64,000 bases of DNA from Marivivens sp. LCG002 (GTDB taxonomy: Bacteria > Pseudomonadota > Alphaproteobacteria > Rhodobacterales > Rhodobacteraceae): assembly GCF_030264275.1 (NCBI RefSeq), contig NZ_CP127165.1, forward strand, positions 422,001 to 486,000, in the 5' to 3' direction. Numbering within the stretch: the stretch's first letter is position 1; every line of letters begins with the position of its first letter. The notes under the pieces were generated by a model. That model saw only the letters and a program-made list of their open reading frames with translations. It did no database searches and had not been told where the DNA came from. Position numbers and translations under genes: made by a program. This document shows positions 41,427 to 50,001 of this stretch, in pieces.

Positions 41427-41441
41427 TGGCACGTTACTTGC
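41427..41441 (+). promoter_or_regulatory. sigma-54 promoter of flhA-flhF-fliA
   Basis: TGGCACGTTACTTGC, perfect -24/-12 with N5. Start near 41453, about 80 bases before the flhA ATG. Confidence 0.85.
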
Positions 41442-41532
41442 AGCGAGGCCGGTAATCTCTAACCGGACGAGGCAATAAGATGTGCCCTGAGTGCAGCAAA
41501 ACGTATCGCCCCTTCAATATGGGGGCGAAGTG

Positions 41533-43665
41533 ATGGAAGCGCAGATCCGACCGACGATAGCGGGGCGGCTGGGCGATCTTACCTTGCCCTTGGGTATCCT
41601 TGCGATTGTGGCGATGATGGTCCTGCCGCTCCCTGTGGCGCTGCTGGATGCCTTCTTTGTCGGCAATATCCTGTTGTCTTTGCTTGTGCTGATGGTGTCG
41701 CTCCATAGCTATCGCCCGCTCGATTTTTCCAGCTTTCCCAGCATCTTGCTTATCGCGACTGTTCTGCGTCTCGCGCTGAACGTGGCCTCGACGCGCATCG
41801 TTCTGACGGATGGGCACTCTGGCTCTGCGGCGGCGGGACAGGTGATCCAGGCCTTTGGCGAATTTGTCATCGCAGGCAATTTCGTCGTTGGTCTTTTGGT
41901 CTTTGCGATCCTTGTGATCATCAACCTTGTGGTGATCACCAAGGGTGCAGGCCGTGTGTCCGAAGTGTCGGCGCGTTTCACCCTCGACGCGATGCCGGGC
42001 AAACAGATGGCGATCGATGCCGACCTTAACGCAGGTCTCATGACACCCGAAGAAGCCAAGATCCGCCGCGCGGATGTTGCTGCCGAGGCTGACTTTTACG
42101 GTGCGATGGATGGTGCCTCGAAGTTCGTCAAAGGCGACGCGATGGCGGGTATCCTGATCCTTGCGATCAACGTCATCGGCGGGATCATCATCGGCACGGC
42201 ACAGCATGGCCTGAGCGCGGGCGAGGCTGCAGAAACATACGTGCTACTGTCGATCGGGGACGGTCTGGTCGCCCAGATCCCCTCGCTTCTTCTTTCCATT
42301 GCGACCGCTGTGATCGTGACGCGTGTGTCCTCGTCGCATGATATGACCAAGCTCATCGGCAAGCAGATGAACATGAGCCGCGCTTGGGTGCCTGTCGCGG
42401 GCGTCATGGCACTGCTCGGGTTTGTTCCGGGAATGCCGAACATGCTCTTTATCGTGGCTGCCGCGGGTGCGGGGGCTGTTGCCTATTTCAATCGCAACAA
42501 CACCGGCGCGGATGATACCGAAGCCGTTGAAACGGAAACGCCCGAAGAAACCGAAGGTCAGGCCGAAGGCGTAACTCCCGCCGATGTCACGGACCATGCC
42601 CCGATCTCGCTCCAGATCGGGTATGGGCTCATCGGCATGGCAGGAGACGGGGGCGGCGCTCTGGTTTCGCGGATCACCGCAATCCGCAAAGATATCTCCA
42701 AAGCACTCGGCTTTGTCGTGCCCGGCGTGCGTATTCGCGACGATCTGAGCCTTGCGCCCAACCAGTATCGCATCCGCATAGGCCAGACGATCCTCGGCGA
42801 AGACATGATCTATCCCGACCGCAAACTCGCGATCCCGGGTGGTGGGTCGAGCCGCAAGCTCAAAGGTATCGAAGTCAAAGAACCGAGCTTCGGGATGGAT
42901 GCCGTCTGGATTCTGCCCCATCAGGTCGCAGAGGCCGAGGCCGACGACCACGTGGTTGTCGAACCCGAGTCCGTGATTGCCACCCATATTTCGCGGGTTG
43001 TGACGATGCATGCCGCCGATCTCATCGGCCCCGACGACGTGCGGGTGCTGGTGGATACGCTGGCACAGGTGAGCCCGACCTTGGTCGAAGCGGTGGTGCC
43101 CAAGCTTGTCCCGCTCCATACACTGACGGCTGTTCTGCGTCACCTTCTGGCAGGGCGTATGCCTGTGGGCGATATGCGCCGCATCCTCGAAGGACTTTCG
43201 GAAATCGCGGATCGCAATCTTCCTGCTGCGGAGATGGCCGAATATCTGCGCCCGATGCTCTCGCCGCTTTTGCTTCAGCAAATGGGCCCGATCAGCCAGC
43301 CTATTCCGCTTGTCACGCTTGATCCCGAACTTGAACAGCTATTGATCCGCACCCGTCAGAACGGCGGTGTTGATCAAGGTCTCATCATCGAAAACGGGCT
43401 GGCCAGCACGATCATCACGAGCCTGTCCGAAGCGCTCGAAGGCGCAGCGGGCAATGGCAAACAAGCGGTCGTCGTGGTGGCCCAGCCCCTGCGCCGCGCT
43501 TTTGCCGCCTTCCTGCGACCCCATATCCCCGATGCGATCGTGCTCGGGATCAACGAGCTTCCCGAGACGCGCCGCGTCGAGGTTCTCGGAGTGATCGGCG
43601 GCGCAGCGGCGCTTCCGCGCCCAACACCACAGCCCGCCCCGCAACGTTCGCCGGTGATGGAGTAA
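41533..43665 (+). CDS. flhA: flagellar export gate protein FlhA
   Basis: 710 residues, eight membrane helices in the first half with the FHIPEP signature region (GRVSEVSARFTLDAMPGKQM, IDADLNAGLMTPEEAKIRR), then the nonameric cytoplasmic ring domain (VPGVRIRDDLSLAPNQYRIR ... MRRILEGLSEIADRNLPA). FlhA is the docking platform and proton-driven part of the export gate. The ATG at 41533 with GGGGGCGAAG upstream is preferred to the in-frame GTG at 41491. Confidence 0.96.
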   Translation: MEAQIRPTIAGRLGDLTLPLGILAIVAMMVLPLPVALLDAFFVGNILLSLLVLMVSLHSYRPLDFSSFPSILLIATVLRLALNVASTRIVLTDGHSGSAAAGQVIQAFGEFVIAGNFVVGLLVFAILVIINLVVITKGAGRVSEVSARFTLDAMPGKQMAIDADLNAGLMTPEEAKIRRADVAAEADFYGAMDGASKFVKGDAMAGILILAINVIGGIIIGTAQHGLSAGEAAETYVLLSIGDGLVAQIPSLLLSIATAVIVTRVSSSHDMTKLIGKQMNMSRAWVPVAGVMALLGFVPGMPNMLFIVAAAGAGAVAYFNRNNTGADDTEAVETETPEETEGQAEGVTPADVTDHAPISLQIGYGLIGMAGDGGGALVSRITAIRKDISKALGFVVPGVRIRDDLSLAPNQYRIRIGQTILGEDMIYPDRKLAIPGGGSSRKLKGIEVKEPSFGMDAVWILPHQVAEAEADDHVVVEPESVIATHISRVVTMHAADLIGPDDVRVLVDTLAQVSPTLVEAVVPKLVPLHTLTAVLRHLLAGRMPVGDMRRILEGLSEIADRNLPAAEMAEYLRPMLSPLLLQQMGPISQPIPLVTLDPELEQLLIRTRQNGGVDQGLIIENGLASTIITSLSEALEGAAGNGKQAVVVVAQPLRRAFAAFLRPHIPDAIVLGINELPETRRVEVLGVIGGAAALPRPTPQPAPQRSPVME

Positions 43666-43668
43666 GCC

Positions 43669-44772
43669 ATGTCCACAATCGTAGTCAGAGCCTCGGATTC
43701 AGCACTTGCGATGGATGAAGTCATGCGTCGGTTGGGACCCAATGCCTTGATCCTGTCGACGACGAACAAGAACGGGCAGGTCGAGATCAGAGCGACGACC
43801 GAAGCGCCAAAGCCGAAGCCGCAAAAGGAAACGACAAGGCTCAAGCTGGTCGAAAGCCCGCCTCTTGCCGAGATGCCACAAGAGAAAACCGAGCTTACCT
43901 TTGCGGATGTTCTTGCCGCACGCCAAAAGGAGATCGACCGCCTTGAACACAAGTCGCCCCAAGAGACTGGCGCGCACCATGTGCCGCATGTTCTGGGGAC
44001 TCTCGGCCCGTCGCTCGATCATCCCTTTGGTGGGTGGTCAGGCTATTCCCCCGACTTTCTCGCGGATTTGCGGAACGAGATCGCAACGGGCTGCGCGGAC
44101 GGGATGGGGTTTGTAGCGCGGCTGGCCAAGGCCCTTGTGCTGGGCGAGAGCGAGCAGGCGACGGGACGTTTCGCGCGCACCTTGATCATCGGACCTTCGG
44201 GCGGGGGAAAGTCCCTCTTGGCGGCGCGTCTGGCGGGCGAGTGGCTTTGTGACGAGACACCTTCGACGCCGCGGATCATCGTGCCATCGCGGACTGTGCA
44301 GCTTTTCCCTGATCGCCTTGCAGGGCAGGCGCGCTTGATGGGGCTCAGGACCGAACGCCCGCTGTTGCAAGACCTTATCGCGCGCGAAGAGTGGCAAAAA
44401 CCAACCGCCGCGCCGCAAATTTTCGACCTCTCCGAGATCGAGGATCTGACCCCTGACGAGCTTCAGGGTCTGATCATTGCGGGCAAGACCGAAGTCATAC
44501 TTGTGCTGCCCTCGGGGATGCATCCCGCACTGATGGCGCAGAGCCTTGCCCGTTGGAAATCCTTTGCGCCGCGCGTCGCGCTCAGCCGCACCGATGCCAT
44601 CTGCCCATCCCCCGAAGAGCTCTGCGCGATTGCCTCGACAGGTCTCAAACTTGGTCACGTTGCGCGCCGTTCGGGCGTTCCCGATGCCATCGTTCAAGCC
44701 GGACGGGAAACGATTGTGACTTGGGCAATTAGCTGGCTCCAAGGTCCATTCGCCGCGCAGGTGGCCCGATGA
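43669..44772 (+). CDS. flhF: FlhF-like SRP-type GTPase, degenerate
   Basis: 367 residues. The N-terminus follows FlhF (VVRASDSALAMDEVMRRLGP, NALILSTTNKNGQVEIRATT), then a Pro/Lys-rich linker, a helical N domain and a P-loop GPSGGGKSLLAARLAGEW near 180. The later G motifs are eroded: the DTAG site appears as IFDLSEIED and the TKLDE site as LSRTDAI. FlhF normally places the flagellum and works with FlhG, which is absent from this window. Three bases after flhA. GTPase activity is doubtful. Confidence 0.75.
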   Translation: MSTIVVRASDSALAMDEVMRRLGPNALILSTTNKNGQVEIRATTEAPKPKPQKETTRLKLVESPPLAEMPQEKTELTFADVLAARQKEIDRLEHKSPQETGAHHVPHVLGTLGPSLDHPFGGWSGYSPDFLADLRNEIATGCADGMGFVARLAKALVLGESEQATGRFARTLIIGPSGGGKSLLAARLAGEWLCDETPSTPRIIVPSRTVQLFPDRLAGQARLMGLRTERPLLQDLIAREEWQKPTAAPQIFDLSEIEDLTPDELQGLIIAGKTEVILVLPSGMHPALMAQSLARWKSFAPRVALSRTDAICPSPEELCAIASTGLKLGHVARRSGVPDAIVQAGRETIVTWAISWLQGPFAAQVAR

Positions 44773-44776
44773 TTGC
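44762..44776 (+). promoter_or_regulatory. possible internal sigma-54 promoter of fliA
   Basis: TGGCCCGATGATTGC: -12 perfect, -24 TGGCCC instead of TGGCAC, correct spacing. Overlaps the flhF stop; start near 44788, 46 bases before fliA. Confidence 0.45.
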
Positions 44777-44833
44777 AATGAGTTACCCAAGAGCGCTTCG
44801 GCGCAGTGGTTCAAACCAGAGGAGACCTCGGAA

Positions 44834-45559
44834 ATGATCCTCACAAAAGGCTATGCCGAGCAGAGCCCGTCACCTGACAAGCTGGTCAAGGACCATATGC
44901 ATATCGTGCGCAAGATCGCATGGCATATGTTCGGCCGCGTCGGTCGGCTTGTGGAAATCGAAGACCTTTTGCAAGTCGGCTACATGGGACTGATCGATGC
45001 CAGCCGACGCTATCAACCCAAAGCGGGCGCCTCTTTCGGGTCCTATGCCGCCATTCGTGTGCGCGGTTCTATTGTCGACTTTCTGCGCGATAACGCCAGC
45101 GTGTGCCGAAGCACGATCATTATGCAGCAAAAGGCCAAAGCCGCGACCGCCAAGCTCGAGCAACAGCTCATGCGCGCGCCCGAAAAGGAAGAAGTCGCCA
45201 AAGAACTCGGGATCACGGTGGGCGAACTCGAGGATTGGGAAAACCGCTTTGCCGCAGGGCAGGTCAAGTCGCTCGACGAACTTTATACCGACCAGTCAAA
45301 TCTGTTTTCGGACAACATGGCGCGCACCGCCGAAGACAATATCCAGCAGATGCAGATGAAAAAGCTTTTGCGGCGTGCGCTTGGCCAGCTTCCTGAGCGA
45401 GAGGCTCTCCTTCTTCAGCTTTACTATGTGGAAGAGCTGAACGTCTATGAAATTGCAGAAGTGCTCGGGGTAACGACGGGACGCGTCTCGCAAATCAAAA
45501 AAGCCGCAGTGGAGCGGCTTCGTAAATTCATTACAGAGATGGAAGAAGGGGGCGCTTAG
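44834..45559 (+). CDS. fliA: flagellar sigma factor FliA (sigma-28)
   Basis: 241 residues. Region 2 (HMIVRKIAWHMFGRVG-like segment, then VEIEDLLQVGYMGLIDASRR and SFGSYAAIRVRGSIVDFLR), region 3 (EKEEVAKELGITVGELEDW) and region 4 with HTH (VYEIAEVLGVTTGRVSQIKK) are all intact. It directs late genes such as fliC, fliS and flgM and is inhibited by FlgM (38635). Last gene of the flhA operon, before a strong bidirectional terminator. Confidence 0.96.
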   Translation: MILTKGYAEQSPSPDKLVKDHMHIVRKIAWHMFGRVGRLVEIEDLLQVGYMGLIDASRRYQPKAGASFGSYAAIRVRGSIVDFLRDNASVCRSTIIMQQKAKAATAKLEQQLMRAPEKEEVAKELGITVGELEDWENRFAAGQVKSLDELYTDQSNLFSDNMARTAEDNIQQMQMKKLLRRALGQLPEREALLLQLYYVEELNVYEIAEVLGVTTGRVSQIKKAAVERLRKFITEMEEGGA

Positions 45560-45573
45560 GCCCCCTTCTTTTT
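45543..45573. terminator. bidirectional terminator after fliA
   Basis: Eleven-base stem AAGAAGGGGGC / GCCCCCTTCTT with a 6-base loop (45554-45559), followed by TTTT. It overlaps the fliA stop and the end of the convergent gene at 45572; marks the end of the flagellar locus. Confidence 0.85.
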
Positions 45574-46438
45574 AGATCGTAAACGCGGGCATCACCGACG
45601 CACCCGCTGCGATACGGCGCGCCCATGCATCGATGTCCTTGCCGAACATGGAGCGGGGATCGGTGAGAACGGACAAGAGGCCTTCGACCGCGATGAATTT
45701 GATCTTCTCGACGGGGTCCATATCGCCACGGTCGAACGGGGACCAGTTCTGGCCGCCCAGACGCACTTCGCTCTTGGTGTCTTCCAGTCGGATATACCAT
45801 TCGAAGCCATACAGATCGAAGGCTTCGATGTTCTTGCCCATGTCCAGATCACGGCGCTGGATCATGTGCATGCGGATATATTCGCGTGTTGTATCGAAAG
45901 TCAGTTTGATGATTTCGGATGCGATGGAGGACCAGCCGTTCTCGACCGTGTTGGACAGTTCGATCCACTCGCCGCCTTCTTGCGGACGGAAGGCGAGCAT
46001 TTCGAGCGCTTCGATCTCTCCGATGACATAGTCATGGGTGCCGATACGCAGGCGTGCGATCGGTTCGGGAAGATTGTTGGCAATCGCAGGGCTCGGCGTG
46101 CGCGCGACGACGTCGTGCGCGGGATCGTGACTTCGGCGCGGGCCGGAACTCACATAATCACCGTTGCTGAACTCATCGAGTATTCCGCAGGCCGAAGGGG
46201 TCAAGACAAACTCGTTCCCGCGCAGGTCGGCAAGACCCGCAATGCGCATGGAGGTTTGTTCAACGGCGGTCGCATGACCATTTGCCGCCATGCGCAAAAG
46301 GCCGACCAGAACGTGCGAGGCCGCACCCGGATCGTGCTCGCGAACGGCGGAGATGAGATCGAGAAGATCTGCAGCCGTGTAGAGCTTTCTTGGAGCTGCG
46401 GCGGCGCTGTTATCTTTACTTTGGGCAGCAGTCTGCAT
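45572..46438 (-). CDS. hypothetical protein at the edge of the flagellar locus
   Basis: 288 residues, soluble, no signal. N-terminal half: helical (LLDLISAVREHDPGAASHVL), then a Pro/Arg-rich linker (~105-120). C-terminal half: mixed, with charged and aromatic residues (VIGEIEALEMLAFRPQEGGE, FDLYGFEWYIRLEDTKSEVR). I do not recognise the family. A single gene, convergent with fliA and upstream of nothing flagellar; the link to motility is uncertain. 118 bases separate it from the MBL gene behind it. Confidence 0.6.
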   Translation of the reverse strand: MQTAAQSKDNSAAAAPRKLYTAADLLDLISAVREHDPGAASHVLVGLLRMAANGHATAVEQTSMRIAGLADLRGNEFVLTPSACGILDEFSNGDYVSSGPRRSHDPAHDVVARTPSPAIANNLPEPIARLRIGTHDYVIGEIEALEMLAFRPQEGGEWIELSNTVENGWSSIASEIIKLTFDTTREYIRMHMIQRRDLDMGKNIEAFDLYGFEWYIRLEDTKSEVRLGGQNWSPFDRGDMDPVEKIKFIAVEGLLSVLTDPRSMFGKDIDAWARRIAAGASVMPAFTI

Positions 46439-46556
46439 GTGGCTATACTTTCCTTGTGACAGGTTCGGAAAGTGTAACGTTCTGTTTTGCCACTTTGTTT
46501 AGGACTAAGTGCGGAATTCAACCTTTGAACCCCGCGCCTAGCCTTTCGGTCACAGG

Positions 46557-47411
46557 CTAGAACTCAATGATCATTCCGTCGCGTCCCAAATGGAGCATAC
46601 CGTCAAAAACCGGACGGATTTCTTCGATCCAATGCTCTTGGGTGAATGCAGGGTCGTCGCTCGGGATAAGATGGTGGAGGGCGAGCGCGGGAACTTTGGC
46701 GCGCGCTGCGATCCTGGCGACTTCTTGGGCCGAAGAGTGCGAGCGCTCCAGATGGATGCGCAACCGATCATCCCCGTTTCCGACGCGGGCACAAAGGGCA
46801 GCAATCCCTTCGGACAGCATGGCTTCGTGGATCAAGAGGTCGGACCCTGCGGCAAAGCCCACCATGTCTTGGATCGGTGCGGTATCTCCCGAAAAGGTGA
46901 CGGATTTCCCTTTATGATCGAAGCGGAGCGCGAAACTGTCCACAAGGGGCGGGTGCTGGTTGCGGATCGCGGACACCTTGATATCGAACAGCGTGAACGC
47001 TTCGGCCTCCAGCTTTTGCAAGGCTACGAGAGAGCCGAGATCGGGGCGCCCCTCATCCGCGATACGCAGGGCGATATCCGCCTCCATCGACGCCAGAAAC
47101 CCGCGCCAATACGCGCCAAGTCCCTCGGGGCCATAGATCGGAATGGGGGTCTTGAGCCCTGCGGTCCATGCCGTGTGGATCAGCGGGCCGAGTTCCAGAT
47201 AATGGTCGGAGTGCAGATGCGTGATGAAAATGGCATCGATCCCCGTCAGGGGAACGCCTGCATCACAAATCCCGCGCGTCACCCCCAAGCCTGCATCGAT
47301 GACGATGGTCTTGCCGCCGAGCCGCAAGAGGCTCGACGTCGGCATTGGGGTGCCGGGGCGAATGGCGGGGCCGCCTTTGGTGCCCAGCAATGTCACTGAG
47401 GAATGGGTCAT
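46557..47411 (-). CDS. MBL-fold metallohydrolase (RNase Z/arylsulfatase-like)
   Basis: 284 residues, cytoplasmic. The zinc-binding motif HLHSDHYLELG (HxHxDH) lies near residue 67, the second metal ligands are in VTFSGDTAPIQDM, and HLERSHSSAQEVARIA and ALHHLIPSDDP give the remaining histidines. This arrangement fits the RNase Z / AtsA-like group acting on phosphodiester or sulfate esters; the substrate cannot be told. It lies downstream of leuA but behind a terminator, so it is probably transcribed separately. Confidence 0.8.
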   Translation of the reverse strand: MTHSSVTLLGTKGGPAIRPGTPMPTSSLLRLGGKTIVIDAGLGVTRGICDAGVPLTGIDAIFITHLHSDHYLELGPLIHTAWTAGLKTPIPIYGPEGLGAYWRGFLASMEADIALRIADEGRPDLGSLVALQKLEAEAFTLFDIKVSAIRNQHPPLVDSFALRFDHKGKSVTFSGDTAPIQDMVGFAAGSDLLIHEAMLSEGIAALCARVGNGDDRLRIHLERSHSSAQEVARIAARAKVPALALHHLIPSDDPAFTQEHWIEEIRPVFDGMLHLGRDGMIIEF

Positions 47412-47425
47412 TTGCGTTTGCCTGA

Positions 47426-47458
47426 AAGAAAAAGGGCCGGCACATCGGCCGGCCCCTT
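47426..47458 (-). terminator. terminator of leuA
   Basis: Minus strand GGGCCGGC-CGATGT-GCCGGCCC followed by TTTTTCTTTC; stem arms at 47434-47441 and 47448-47455. Five bases after the leuA stop. Confidence 0.88.
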
Positions 47459-47462
47459 ATGC

Positions 47463-49019
47463 TTAGATGTCTTTGTAGTTGATCTCTTTGACGTCTTCGC
47501 CGGGTGCGGATTTTTCGCGGCGCACAATCAGGCGGTTGATCGCATTGAGATAAGCCTTGGCCGAGGCCACAACGGTATCGGTGTCAGCAGACTGGCCCGT
47601 GGCAATGCGGCCCTGTTCCTCAAGGCGCACCGAAACGGTTGCCTGCGCATCGGTGCCTTCGGTTACGGCGTGCACCTGATAAAGCTGCAAGCGGCCGCCA
47701 TGGGGGAAGATTTCCTTGATCGCGTTGAAGGTCGCATCGACAGGGCCGTCGCCGTTGGACTTGATCGACTTTTCCTCGCCGCCCACAACGAGCGTCAATT
47801 CTGCCGTCTGCGGACCTTCGGTGCCGCAAACCACGCGGAGCGACTTGAGCTTGAGGTGGTCTTCGACGGTTTCGTTCTGGGTCACGAGCGCGATGATGTC
47901 GTCGTCAAAGACTTCTTTCTTGCGGTCGGCGAGATCCTTGAATCGCACGAAGAGATCGTTGAGCTGGTTGTCGGCCATCGAGTGGCCGAGGCTGTCGAGC
48001 TTGGCGCGGAGTGCCGCGCGGCCCGAATGTTTGCCCAAGGGGAGCGACGTGCCGGCCAAACCCACGTCTTCGGGACGCATGATCTCGAAGGTTTCCTTGT
48101 TCTTGAGCATACCGTCCTGATGGATGCCGGACTCGTGCGAGAAGGCGTTTTTGCCGACGATCGCCTTGTTGAACTGGACAGGGAAGCCCGAAGCGGTGGA
48201 CACGCGCCGCGAGATGTTCATGAGTTTGGTGGTTTCAACATTGGTGTAGAACGGCATGATGTCGCCGCGCACCTTGAGCGCCATGACAACTTCTTCAAGC
48301 GCGGTGTTGCCTGCGCGTTCACCAAGGCCGTTGACGGTGCATTCGATCTGGCGCGCACCGCCCGCAACCGCGGCAAGGGCGTTGGCGGTCGCCATGCCAA
48401 GGTCGTTATGACAGTGGGTCGCAAAGATCACATCATCCGCCCCGGGAACGGTCTCGATCAAGCGCTTGATGAGATCGGCGCTTTCCATCGGCGCGGTATA
48501 GCCCACGGTGTCGGGAATGTTGATCGTGGTCGCACCTGCTTTGATCGCAATCTCGATTACGCGGCAGAGGTAATCCCACTCGGTCCGCGTTGCATCCATC
48601 GGCGACCACTGGACGTTGTCGCAGAGGTTGCGGGCATGGGTGACGGTCTCGTGAATGCGCTCTGCCATCTCGTCCATGGTAAGGTTCGGAATGGCGCGGT
48701 GAAGAGGCGATGTGCCGATAAAGGTGTGGATACGGCCCGAGCCTGCGGGGCGGATTGCCTCGGCGCAGCGTTCGATGTCCTTGAAGTTCGCGCGGGCAAG
48801 TCCGCAGATCGTCGAATTCTTGGAGCGCTTGGCGATCTCGTGAACGGCGCGGAAATCCCCTTCGGAGGCGATGGGGAAGCCTGCTTCGATAATATCGACG
48901 CCCATATCGTCAAGAAGCTCGGCGATTTCGAGCTTTTCGTCATGGGTCATGGTTGCGCCGGGGGATTGCTCGCCGTCACGCAATGTGGTGTCAAAAATCA
49001 ACACGCGGTCTTTGGTCAT
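47463..49019 (-). CDS. leuA: 2-isopropylmalate synthase LeuA
   Basis: 518 residues. Condenses acetyl-CoA with 2-oxoisovalerate, the first step of leucine synthesis. The catalytic TIM barrel begins [16 protein letters not shown] (metal and substrate Arg/Asp) and contains [20 protein letters not shown] with the metal-binding HxH and the NGLGERAGN signature. The C-terminal ~130 residues form the regulatory domain that binds leucine for feedback inhibition. A leucine-rich leader ORF and hairpins upstream (49038-49183) suggest translation-coupled attenuation. RBS AAAAGGAC precedes the ATG. Confidence 0.96.
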   Translation of the reverse strand: MTKDRVLIFDTTLRDGEQSPGATMTHDEKLEIAELLDDMGVDIIEAGFPIASEGDFRAVHEIAKRSKNSTICGLARANFKDIERCAEAIRPAGSGRIHTFIGTSPLHRAIPNLTMDEMAERIHETVTHARNLCDNVQWSPMDATRTEWDYLCRVIEIAIKAGATTINIPDTVGYTAPMESADLIKRLIETVPGADDVIFATHCHNDLGMATANALAAVAGGARQIECTVNGLGERAGNTALEEVVMALKVRGDIMPFYTNVETTKLMNISRRVSTASGFPVQFNKAIVGKNAFSHESGIHQDGMLKNKETFEIMRPEDVGLAGTSLPLGKHSGRAALRAKLDSLGHSMADNQLNDLFVRFKDLADRKKEVFDDDIIALVTQNETVEDHLKLKSLRVVCGTEGPQTAELTLVVGGEEKSIKSNGDGPVDATFNAIKEIFPHGGRLQLYQVHAVTEGTDAQATVSVRLEEQGRIATGQSADTDTVVASAKAYLNAINRLIVRREKSAPGEDVKEINYKDI

Positions 49020-49037
49020 CTGGATAGTCCTTTTCTT

Positions 49038-49113
49038 TCCTTAGCTGGTTCGTCCGGCGCTGAAACCCCTCTGAGCGGTCGCGCCGACAGGCACGCTCAG
49101 AGGCGGCTAAGGA
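49038..49113 (-). promoter_or_regulatory. leuA leader: attenuator hairpin and competing pairing
   Basis: A perfect 10-base stem CCTCTGAGCG / CGCTCAGAGG (arms 49068-49077 and 49094-49103, 16-base loop) starts inside the leader peptide stop region. The leader's leucine codons contain TCCTTAGC (49106-49113), complementary over eight bases to GCTAAGGA (49038-49045) just before the leuA RBS. Ribosome stalling on Leu codons would choose between these structures. The hairpin is not followed by a U-run, so control may be on translation. Confidence 0.6.
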
Positions 49114-49183
49114 GAAGTAGACCAAGCGAACGCAGTGCACCGCGCGGGCGGGCAACAGGGGTGATATGTGCGTTACTGGTCAT
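49097..49183 (-). CDS. leuL: leucine-rich leader peptide of leuA
   Basis: 28-codon ORF, 77 bases before leuA. Seven of 28 residues are Leu; residues 20-28 read LGLLLLSRL, with four consecutive Leu codons (CTA CTT CTC CTT). The run lies just before the attenuator hairpin. A TATAGT -10-like hexamer (49191-49196) ends seven bases before the ATG and no RBS is visible, so the message may be leaderless, as for the trp leader peptide of rhizobia. Confidence 0.7.
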   Translation of the reverse strand: MTSNAHITPVARPRGALRSLGLLLLSRL

Positions 49184-49343
49184 AGCGGCGACTATACGCA
49201 CGATTCTCCTGAGGAAAAGACCTCATTTGCATAAGCGGACGGGAAAGTGGCACTTTGCCTGTCCCGGTCTGCGGCGCACTTTCTCAATCGCGTCTGACTT
49301 CGGCGCTCTGGATAAATCTCGGATGCGTTCTAGCTTGGGAATT

Positions 49344-50000
49344 ATGGAGAGAACACTTGTCATAGGCGCCTCTGGCGGGATCGGTGCGGCACTGGCACAG
49401 TCGCTTGACGGCGATGTTGTGCGTCTGTCGCGCAAAGACCATGGCTTCGACGTGCGCAACCCCGAAGCCGCGGAAACGATGCTCGGTCAGATCGAGGGCC
49501 CCTTCACACGGGTCATCGTGGCGCTTGGTATCCTTGCGCCCCAAGGGGCCAAGCCCGAAAAATCACTTGCCGCGATCGAAGCCGAGGTGATGGCCGAAAC
49601 ATTCGCCGTCAATGCGATCGGCCCTGCTTTGATCCTGAAACATCTGCCTCGATGGCTTCCCAAGGATCAAAAAGCCGTGGTCGGCGTGCTCTCTGCTAGG
49701 GTGGGGTCCATCGGAGACAATCGGGTCGGGGGCTGGCATTCCTATCGCGCGTCCAAAGCCGCTCTGAACCAGCTTATCCGCTGTGCCTCTATCGAATTGC
49801 AGCGCACACACAAACAGGCGGTGCTCATCGCGCTCCATCCCGGAACGGTCGCGACAGAGTTCACGCGTGACTATGCAGGTCGCCATCCGACGGTTGCGCC
49901 CGAAGTTGCTGCGCGGAACCTTTTGACGGTTCTGGACGGCGCAACGCCCGACATGACGGGCGGCTTTTACGATTACGCGGGCGAGACGATCCCCTGGTAG
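49344..50000 (+). CDS. short-chain dehydrogenase (CsgA/C-factor-like)
   Basis: 218 residues. NAD(P)-binding LVIGASGGIGAALAQSL (GxxxGIG), catalytic Ser in LSARVGSIG, YRASK (Tyr/Lys) and N in NAIGP. It resembles the C-factor group of SDRs; the substrate is unknown. The open frame runs back to 47403 opposite leuA, but the ATG at 49344 is the true start because the nucleotide-binding motif begins there. Divergent from leuA. Confidence 0.85.
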   Translation: MERTLVIGASGGIGAALAQSLDGDVVRLSRKDHGFDVRNPEAAETMLGQIEGPFTRVIVALGILAPQGAKPEKSLAAIEAEVMAETFAVNAIGPALILKHLPRWLPKDQKAVVGVLSARVGSIGDNRVGGWHSYRASKAALNQLIRCASIELQRTHKQAVLIALHPGTVATEFTRDYAGRHPTVAPEVAARNLLTVLDGATPDMTGGFYDYAGETIPW

Positions 50001-50001
50001 G

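Noticed and set aside
49248-49259. TGGCACTTTGCC upstream of the SDR gene
   Set aside because: Spacing between the -24 and -12 boxes is only one base, so it cannot work as a sigma-54 promoter.
47403-49343. Open frame on the + strand running through leuA into the SDR gene (865 codons)
   Set aside because: It is antisense to leuA with GC-skewed Arg/Gly/His-rich content; only the part from the ATG at 49344 shows a real protein family.
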